From the NCBI RefSeq assembly GCF_002770725.1, contig NZ_NQVN01000002.1, positions 517,918 through 581,917 on the forward strand: 64,000 nucleotides of DNA, in the 5' to 3' direction. Position numbers and translations under genes: made by a program. Every line of letters starts with the position of its first letter. The stretch's first letter is position 1. The notes below the pieces were generated by a model. It ran no database searches and was not told the DNA's origin. It was given only the letters and a program-made list of their open reading frames with translations. Origin of the DNA: Pleomorphomonas carboxyditropha (GTDB taxonomy: Bacteria; Pseudomonadota; Alphaproteobacteria; Rhizobiales; Pleomorphomonadaceae). Below, piece by piece: positions 59,128 through 64,000 of the stretch.

Positions 59128-60030
59128 TTGCCGAGTCTTGTTCCCAAGGGCGTTCTCGCCCCCCTGACCACGCCTTTCGACCGGCAGGGCGAGATCGACG
59201 ACGAGACCTTCAGAGCGGAGATCGAATGGCTGCTGGCCTGCGGCGTCGACGGCGTGGTCGTCGGCGGCAGCACGGGCGAGGGCTATGCCCTGTCGCCGGC
59301 CGAGATCGAGCGCCTCGTCGCCGCGGCCATCGAAGTGGTTCCCCGGGGAACCACCGTGGTGGCCGGCATCATCGCCGATAGCACGCGGGAGGCGGTAGCG
59401 GTCGCCGCGAGCCTCAGCCGGTACCCGCTGGCGGCGGTGCAGGTAACGCCCCCGCATTACATTTTCACGCCCAACGACGACGAGATGGTGGACTTCTACA
59501 CCGCGGTGGCGTCGTCGGCGTCGGCGCCGGTCATCATTTACAACGTCATTCCCTGGCTGCAACTGGCGCCGGCCCTGATCGCGCGCATTCTCGATGCCCA
59601 TGCCGGCGTCGTCGCCGTCAAGCACAGCCGGAAGAGCATCGACGCCTATCGCGATCTGGTCGGCTGCGTGGGGGCGGAGCGGGTGATCGCCGCCATCGAT
59701 AATCAGCTCGCCGATTGTTATGCCATCGGCGCGACCGGTTCGATCGCCGCCATCACCGCCGCGGCGCCGGTGGAAAGCGCGCGCCTGTTCAAGGCGGTTC
59801 GGGCCGGGGATCCGATCGTCGGGCCGATTGCCGCGTTTCTTGCCGATCTGTGGACGGTGGTCGGCGGGGCAAATCTGCCGGCCCGCGTCAAGGCGGCGCA
59901 GATGGCCCAAGGGCTGCCGGCCAGCCACGTGCGGGCGCCGATGCGCGACGTGTCGGAAGCGGAAGAGGCGGCCATCGCCGGCGTTCTGCGGCAATGGTCC
60001 GCCGGAAAGGGCGACCTTCGGTCGGTTTGA
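59128..60030 (+). CDS. DapA/NanA family class I aldolase
   Basis: About 300 residues. GGSTGEGYAL loop, the Tyr in IIYNVIPWLQL and the Schiff-base Lys in GVVAVKHSRKS are all present, so a pyruvate- or keto-acid-type lyase is expected. The frame has no ATG or GTG before the conserved start LVPKGVLAPLTTPF. The most reasonable initiation is TTG 59128; TTG 59056 is the alternative and would add 24 residues. Upstream Shine-Dalgarno support is poor for both. Ends 43 bp before the convergent ATPase gene, with a long perfect inverted repeat in between. Confidence 0.85.
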   Translation: MPSLVPKGVLAPLTTPFDRQGEIDDETFRAEIEWLLACGVDGVVVGGSTGEGYALSPAEIERLVAAAIEVVPRGTTVVAGIIADSTREAVAVAASLSRYPLAAVQVTPPHYIFTPNDDEMVDFYTAVASSASAPVIIYNVIPWLQLAPALIARILDAHAGVVAVKHSRKSIDAYRDLVGCVGAERVIAAIDNQLADCYAIGATGSIAAITAAAPVESARLFKAVRAGDPIVGPIAAFLADLWTVVGGANLPARVKAAQMAQGLPASHVRAPMRDVSEAEEAAIAGVLRQWSAGKGDLRSV

Positions 60031-60038
60031 GACCGTTT

Positions 60039-60071
60039 TCGGCGCCGGCGCGACGGTCGCGCCGGCGCCGA
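60039..60071. terminator. 33-bp perfect inverted repeat between convergent stop codons
   Basis: Two perfect 16-bp arms (60039-60054 and 60056-60071, beginning TCGGCGCC and ending GGCGCCGA) around a single central G. Fills the space between stops at 60030 and 60074. It would form an extremely stable hairpin in either transcript, so a bidirectional terminator is likely despite the lack of T-tracts. Confidence 0.75.
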
Positions 60072-60073
60072 TG

Positions 60074-60805
60074 TCACTTGAGGTTGGGGGCGATGAAGCT
60101 TCTGAGCTCCGGCGTCTTCGGCGCCGCGAACAGGTCCTCCGATCGCCCTTCCTCCCAGATCTGGCCCTTGTACATGAACACCGTGCGGTTGGCGACCTGA
60201 CGGGCGAAGCCCATCTCGTGCGTCACCAGGATCATGGTCATTCCGGCCGCCGCCAGCTCGGCGATCGTCTTCAGGACCTCGCCGGTCAGTTGCGGATCGA
60301 GCGCCGAGGTCACCTCGTCGAACAGCATCACCTTCGGCTTCATGGCGAGCGACCGCGCGATGGCGACGCGCTGCTGCTGGCCGCCGGAAAGCTCGTCCGG
60401 ATAGGCCCCAACCTTGTCGGCGAGCCCGACCTGCTTCAGCACCATCTGGGCGGTTTCCCAGGCTTCCTGCTTCGGCACGTTCTTGACGACGCGCGGCGCC
60501 AGCATGATGTTTTCGGCGACGTTGAGATGCGGGAACAGGTTGTAGCTCTGGAACACCATGCCGACCTCCTTGCGCAAGCTGCGAAGGCTATGGGTTCCCG
60601 GCTCGATCCTGTGGCCGACGATGTCGATGCTGCCGCCCTGGATCTGCTCGAGGCCGTTGATGCAGCGAAGCATGGTGCTCTTGCCGGAGCCGCTCTGACC
60701 GATGACGGCGACGACATCCCGAGGTTCGACCGACAGGTTGATGCCATCGAGCACGCACAGCGCGCCGTAGCATTTCTTGATGTTGTTAAGTTGAACTGCG
60801 GGCAC
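60074..60805 (-). CDS. Polar amino acid-type ABC transporter ATP-binding protein (GlnQ/HisP-like)
   Basis: 243 residues, the compact GlnQ type. Walker A GQSGSGKST near residue 36, signature LSGGQQQRVAIARSL near 138, Walker B VMLFDEVTSALDP, switch His in LVTHEMGFA. Its start overlaps the end of the permease gene by 20 bp. Last gene of the minus-strand importer operon starting at 63084. Confidence 0.94.
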   Translation of the reverse strand: MPAVQLNNIKKCYGALCVLDGINLSVEPRDVVAVIGQSGSGKSTMLRCINGLEQIQGGSIDIVGHRIEPGTHSLRSLRKEVGMVFQSYNLFPHLNVAENIMLAPRVVKNVPKQEAWETAQMVLKQVGLADKVGAYPDELSGGQQQRVAIARSLAMKPKVMLFDEVTSALDPQLTGEVLKTIAELAAAGMTMILVTHEMGFARQVANRTVFMYKGQIWEEGRSEDLFAAPKTPELRSFIAPNLK

Positions 60806-61442
60806 GTTTGCCTCCCTGGAGGTACTCGCTGTAGTAGGATAGCGGATAGCAGATGATGAAATACATGGCCGCGACCGTGAGGAAGACCTCGAACGGCTGG
60901 AAGGTCATGTTGTTGAGCAGTTGGCCGGCGCGCGTAAGCTCGACGAAGCTGATCAGCGCCGTCACCGAGGTGTTCTTGACGATCTGCACCAGGAAGCCGA
61001 CGGTGGGGCCGAGCGAGATGCGGAAGGCCTGCGGCAGGATGACGTAGCGCAGCTTCTGCGGCGTCGACATGGCGAGCGCGTCGGCGGCTTCCCACTGCTG
61101 CTTGGGGATCGCCTCGATGCAGCCGCGCCAGATGTCGGCGAGGAAGGCCGTGGCGTAGAGCGTCAGCGAGATGACGGCGGCGGCGAGCGGCGGGAAGTAG
61201 TAGCCGAGGAAGCTGAGGCCGTAATAGGCCAGGAACAGCAGGATCAGCAGGGGCGTTGCCTGGACCAGCTCGATATAGCCGGCGATCAGCAAACGGACCG
61301 GTCTCGGACCGAGCACCCGCAACAGAGCGAAGATCAGGCTGAAGATGCCGGCGGCCACGAAGGTCGATGCCGAGAGGATCAGGGTCCAGAGCGCTCCGTG
61401 CAGCAGGATGGGCAGACTGGAAAAGCCGAAGGACTGGATCAT
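60786..61442 (-). CDS. Polar amino acid-type ABC transporter permease
   Basis: 218 residues, about five hydrophobic segments of the HisM/HisQ type. Family blocks are GYIELVQATPLLILLFLAYYG near residue 55 and the ATPase-docking PKQQWEAADALAMSTPQKLRYVILPQAFR near 113. ATG 61442 overlaps the preceding stop by 4 bp. Confidence 0.92.
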   Translation of the reverse strand: MIQSFGFSSLPILLHGALWTLILSASTFVAAGIFSLIFALLRVLGPRPVRLLIAGYIELVQATPLLILLFLAYYGLSFLGYYFPPLAAAVISLTLYATAFLADIWRGCIEAIPKQQWEAADALAMSTPQKLRYVILPQAFRISLGPTVGFLVQIVKNTSVTALISFVELTRAGQLLNNMTFQPFEVFLTVAAMYFIICYPLSYYSEYLQGGKRARSST

Positions 61443-62161
61443 GCTTCAACCCTTTCCTGGCCATGCGGCAGGGCGCCGGCGATCTGGAAGCGGGCCGGAT
61501 CCTTGCGGTGGAACAGCCAGAGCGAGATCAGCCAATAGGTGAATCGGAAGACGAAGGTCAGCGTCACGTAGATCGCGCCGGCAACTAGGAAGGTCTCGAG
61601 GCTGCGGAAGGTGAGCGACTCGACCTTCGAGGCGGCGAGCGTCAATTCGTTGGCGGAGATGGCGCAGACCACCGAACTGCCCAGCAGCGTCAGGGTCAAC
61701 TGGCCGGTCAGCGCCGGGAAAACCACCTTGAGGGCGGGCACGATCACCACGTAGCGGATGGTCTGCAGCCGCGTCAGCCCGAGCGCCAGTCCGGCCTCGA
61801 TCTGCGACTTGGGAATGGCGAGGAAGCCGGCGCGGAAGATCTCCGCCGAATAGGCGCCGAGATTGAAGGATATGGCGATGATCGCCGAGGTGTCGGCCGA
61901 CAGGCGCAGGCCGATGTAGGGCAGGCCGAAGAAGAACAGGAAGACCTGAACCAGGAGCGGCGTATTGCGGATGATTTCGATATAGGCGACGGCGATCTGG
62001 TCGAGCCAGCGCGGCCCTTCCACGCGGATGATCGCGACCGCCAGGCCGATGGCGAGGCCGATCACGATGCCCTGTCCGGACAGCAGTATCGTGTTGATGG
62101 TGCCGTCCACGAATTCCGGCGCTCGGTCCAGTACCGGACCGAAGTGCATTTGATATGCCAT
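61439..62161 (-). CDS. Polar amino acid-type ABC transporter permease
   Basis: 240 residues from ATG 62161; the frame is open upstream, but this Met begins the family sequence (MAYQMHFGPVLDRAPEFVDGTINTILL region). Blocks AYIEIIRNTPLLVQVFLFFFG and IPKSQIEAGLALGLTRLQTIRYVVIVPALK are typical. Forms the heterodimeric channel with the next permease. Confidence 0.92.
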   Translation of the reverse strand: MAYQMHFGPVLDRAPEFVDGTINTILLSGQGIVIGLAIGLAVAIIRVEGPRWLDQIAVAYIEIIRNTPLLVQVFLFFFGLPYIGLRLSADTSAIIAISFNLGAYSAEIFRAGFLAIPKSQIEAGLALGLTRLQTIRYVVIVPALKVVFPALTGQLTLTLLGSSVVCAISANELTLAASKVESLTFRSLETFLVAGAIYVTLTFVFRFTYWLISLWLFHRKDPARFQIAGALPHGQERVEA

Positions 62162-62193
62162 GGTGAACCTACGAGCGAAAAGGCGGGGCGGGA

Positions 62194-62213
62194 GCCCGGC
62201 CCGAGGGCCGGGC
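62194..62213 (-). terminator. Stem-loop between binding-protein and permease genes
   Basis: GCCCGGCCC (62194-62202) and GGGCCGGGC (62205-62213) with a GA spacer: a 9-bp GC hairpin in the 101-bp spacer after the binding-protein gene. Probably a stabiliser or attenuator that lets the binding protein be made in excess. Confidence 0.6.
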
Positions 62214-62262
62214 AGGAGATCGCCGGCGGCGAGGGCGGTCCGACCACCGCCGCCTCGGCGTC

Positions 62263-63084
62263 TCAGAACGTCGGCAGCTTGCCGCCCGGGATCGGGACGC
62301 CGACCCACTTCTCGTGCAGCGCGCCGAGGCGCCCGCTCACTTCCTCGTAGTAGATGAAGTTGTTGAGCCACTGGTGCAGTTGGGTGGCGTCCTTGCGGAC
62401 GGCCATCGACCAGTAGAGGGTGAACAGCGGCACCTCGGTCTTCACTTCGAGATCGGCGAGGTTGCGCTTCCTGATCACGTCGTCGGCGACCGTGGCGACG
62501 GCGGCGGTGGCGTCGACCTGGCCGGAGATCAGCGCCTGCATGGCCAGGGCATCGTCGTCGAAGCGGACGACCTCCAGGCCCTCGACGCCGAGATTGCTGA
62601 CCGCCACGTCCTGCGTGCTGCCCTTGGGCACCGACACGCGCTTGTTGGCGAGATCGTCGATCTTCGTCAGCGCCATGCTCTTCTTGGCCACGAAGCGCAT
62701 GTCGTAGGCGCCGTAGGGGTTGGTCATCAGGAACAGCTTGGCCCGCTCCGGGGTGGCGGTCATGTGGGCGATCAGCATGTCGACGCGGCCGGATTCCAGG
62801 GCGGCGGCGCGGGAGGCGTTGTTGACCGGCACCAGCTCGAGCTGGACCTTCAGGTTCTGGGCGACGTCGCGGGCGAGGTCCACCAGAAAACCGTCGGTAT
62901 TGCCGCTGCTGTCCACCGTGTCATAGGGCGGAATGCCCGTCAGGACGCCGATGGTGATCTTTCCCTTGCCGTCGATGTCGGAGATGCTCTGCGCCATCAC
63001 CGTTCCGGCGCCCATCGCGGTGATCGCGGCGGCCACCATCGTGCCTCCGACCATGGCGCCAAGATATTTCAGCACGCTTTTCAT
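62263..63084 (-). CDS. Polar amino acid-type ABC transporter substrate-binding protein
   Basis: 273 residues from ATG 63084, which follows GGGAGG with ideal spacing. Signal peptide ends near VMAQS (residue 31). Mature domain of bacterial solute-binding family 3 (KITIGVLTGIPPYDTVDSSGNTDGFLVDLARDVA, RVDMLIAHMTATPERAK, KRVSVPKGSTQDV). Such proteins bind amino acids, opines or their derivatives. With an aldolase-rich divergent operon under the same operator, a hydroxy- or keto-amino-acid-like ligand is conceivable. First gene of the importer operon. Confidence 0.92.
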   Translation of the reverse strand: MKSVLKYLGAMVGGTMVAAAITAMGAGTVMAQSISDIDGKGKITIGVLTGIPPYDTVDSSGNTDGFLVDLARDVAQNLKVQLELVPVNNASRAAALESGRVDMLIAHMTATPERAKLFLMTNPYGAYDMRFVAKKSMALTKIDDLANKRVSVPKGSTQDVAVSNLGVEGLEVVRFDDDALAMQALISGQVDATAAVATVADDVIRKRNLADLEVKTEVPLFTLYWSMAVRKDATQLHQWLNNFIYYEEVSGRLGALHEKWVGVPIPGGKLPTF

Positions 63085-63172
63085 CTGGATAACCTCCCTC
63101 AAATTTTATCGTCCATGCATTTCAGTCGGCATTTCACGGAGCCGTTGGACCAGGTGATGGATCGACGCGGCT

Positions 63173-63218
63173 AGAATAAGTTCTGATTATCGGATGTCAA
63201 TTCCGAAAAACGGAATTG
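63173..63218 (-). promoter_or_regulatory. Promoter with IclR-type operator, transporter side
   Basis: On the minus strand TTGACA (63200-63195), 16 bp, TATTCT (63178-63173). The inverted repeat CAATTCCG (63198-63205), AAAAA, CGGAATTG (63211-63218) overlaps the -35 box. Core TTCCG-N5-CGGAA is identical to that at 56118-56132. Confidence 0.75.
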
Positions 63219-63655
63219 GTGGATTTTGATCGGCGGGCTGGGTTGGCGACAACGACTGATTGCCGTGGCCGGAAAATGGCTACCTCAGGCGAGAGCCGGC
63301 CGCCGGGTGAACCCTTTTCGCGCCTCCCCCAGGCAATGCCTTCGGTTGCATAGACGGAAATCCATTCCGTTTTCGATAGGCAATCGAACCACCCTCCACC
63401 CTTCGCCTGCGCGACGAGAGGAAAACCGTCCTCTCGCACTCCCCCTATGTCTTTCCGTTCGCAAGGGGGGGCGGGTCGCCAGTCCGTCGCGCGGAGCGCG
63501 ATCTCCCGAGCGTTTCGGATCAGCTGAAAAGTCCGACGCCGGCCGCCGGCCTCCCCGGGCGCCGCGTCGCGAAACCTCCCATCGGCGAACGACAGGCTCG
63601 TGCCCCGTGCCGTCAGGGTCCATTCGACTTTCGTCGAATTGGCAAATCGGCCGGC
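63219..63655. other. Intergenic region without recognisable gene
   Basis: About 440 bp between divergent genes. Long open frames exist on both strands, but their products are Arg/Pro-rich low-information sequence and look like GC-driven artefacts. The region contains short inverted words (for example AGAGGAAAACCGTCCTCTC near 63416) and the palindrome ATTCGAC-TTTC-GTCGAAT (63622-63639) just upstream of the next promoter. Confidence 0.5.
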
Positions 63656-63706
63656 TTGCGAGGCGCGCCGTTTGTGCATATCATTTGCTACCACGAGGTA
63701 GCAAAT
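63656..63706 (+). promoter_or_regulatory. Promoter with 24-bp palindromic operator
   Basis: TTGCGA (63656-63661), 17 bp, TATCAT (63679-63684). Overlapping the -10 and the start site is ATTTGCTACC (63683-63692), ACGA, GGTAGCAAAT (63697-63706), an inverted repeat with perfect 10-bp arms. The position is that of a repressor operator. The regulator is not in the window. Confidence 0.7.
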
Positions 63707-63736
63707 AAGGCCGACATCAGGACCAACAGGTCGAAG

Positions 63737-63773
63737 GCCGGCCTTCATGGCCGGCTTCGGCTGAAACAGCCGA
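63737..63773 (+). promoter_or_regulatory. Two consecutive hairpins in the leader of the last gene
   Basis: GCCGGCC-TTCAT-GGCCGGC (63737-63755) followed directly by TCGGCTG-AAA-CAGCCGA (63757-63773), ending just before the Shine-Dalgarno AAGGAGG. Stable structure so close to the ribosome-binding site suggests post-transcriptional control or mRNA stabilisation. No known riboswitch recognised. Confidence 0.5.
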
Positions 63774-63789
63774 CCACAAGGAGGAAACG

Positions 63790-64000
63790 ATGGGTATTCA
63801 TGTCACGTTGCCGGCGGCGCCGGCCCTGCTAAAGCCGGCTCCCGGCGAGGTTCTGTTCGTCACCAATGCCGACCTGCGCGAAAGCGCCAACGTCGAATGC
63901 TGGCCGGTCGAGGCCAAGTACGAAGCGCTGCTCGAAAAGGCGCTCGCTTCGCTCGGCCGCAAGGCGCGCCGCGCCCACCCGGTCAAGGCCGACAAGGGGC
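63790..64000 (+). CDS. N-terminal part of an unrecognised protein, possibly sugar-isomerase-like
   Basis: About 70 residues are visible before the window ends. ATG 63790 follows an excellent AAGGAGG. The sequence (MGIHVTLPAAPALLKPAPGE, then VLFVTNADLRESANVECWPVEAKYE) has no signal peptide. The LRESAN...CWP pattern reminds me of proteins annotated as fucose-isomerase-like, but the match is from memory and weak. Strong promoter, operator and leader structures suggest it starts a tightly regulated operon to the right of the window. Confidence 0.6.
   Translation, partial: MGIHVTLPAAPALLKPAPGEVLFVTNADLRESANVECWPVEAKYEALLEKALASLGRKARRAHPVKADKG

Noticed and set aside
63226..63708. 160-codon frame in the last intergenic region
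   Set aside because: Arg/Pro/Ser-rich with no recognisable motif and no ribosome-binding site. It overlaps the promoter and operator of the next gene.

Overview
The window is GC-rich DNA (AT-rich only in a few short spacers), with densely packed genes, many LacI, IclR and RpiR regulators and many solute ABC transporters. This is typical of a free-living or plant/soil-associated alphaproteobacterium of the Hyphomicrobiales (Rhizobiales). Supporting signs are five candidate promoters of the alphaproteobacterial general-stress sigma factor EcfG (GGAAC-N18/19-TT) and one two-part palindromic repeat of a type I associate with Rhizobiales intergenic regions. The genus cannot be fixed from the sequence alone. 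I saw no rRNA, tRNA, CRISPR array, prophage or insertion sequence.

Layout. 1-1.5 kb: start of an NMT1-type binding protein and a divergent RpiR regulator. 1.5-8.2 kb: seven-gene minus-strand operon with a complete ABC importer, a LacI repressor, an IMPase-like phosphatase and a GpdQ-like phosphodiesterase, read here as import and breakdown of a phosphodiester such as a glycerophosphodiester. 8.5-9.4 kb: glutathionyl-hydroquinone reductase. 9.5-16.1 kb: Cus-type copper efflux operon (small Cys/Met/His protein, TolC-like, CusB, CusA, CusF). 16.2-22.6 kb: a probable general-stress island (DUF72, UdgX uracil-DNA glycosylase, SDR, acidic small protein, KGG-repeat protein, GlgX).

22.8-29.4 kb: polyol/pentose module (sorbitol/xylitol-type dehydrogenase, xylulokinase, Rbs-type ABC importer). 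29.5-32.5 kb: copper P-type ATPase and divergent CueR, with a classical 19-bp-spacer MerR promoter. 32.5-38.9 kb: LysR/MFS/aldo-keto reductase, then BKACE (DUF849), VOC, Gfo/Idh/MocA and FMN reductase genes. 39.2-44.8 kb: D-xylonate-type catabolism (GntP permease, YjhG/YagF dehydratase, YjhH/YagE aldolase, IclR regulator) with a 19-bp palindromic operator. 44.8-55.1 kb: LacI, GH94 phosphorylase, gluconokinase and 6-phosphogluconate dehydratase facing a CUT1 ABC importer; together they make a self-consistent cellobionate (aldobionate) utilisation locus feeding Entner-Doudoroff.

55.2-63.2 kb: an IclR regulon bounded by two promoters sharing the operator TTCCG-N5-CGGAA. It contains an HpcH/HpaI aldolase, an SDR, a RraA-family protein, a DapA-family aldolase and a complete polar-amino-acid-type ABC importer. 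The substrate is unknown, and this is the best candidate in the window for an undescribed pathway. 63.2-64 kb: a regulated promoter with a large palindrome and a structured leader ahead of a gene cut by the window end.

The common theme is scavenging of oxidised sugars (aldonates, aldobionates), polyols and organophosphates, combined with copper resistance and general stress defence. All functions are read from protein motifs and gene order; nothing was searched against a database.
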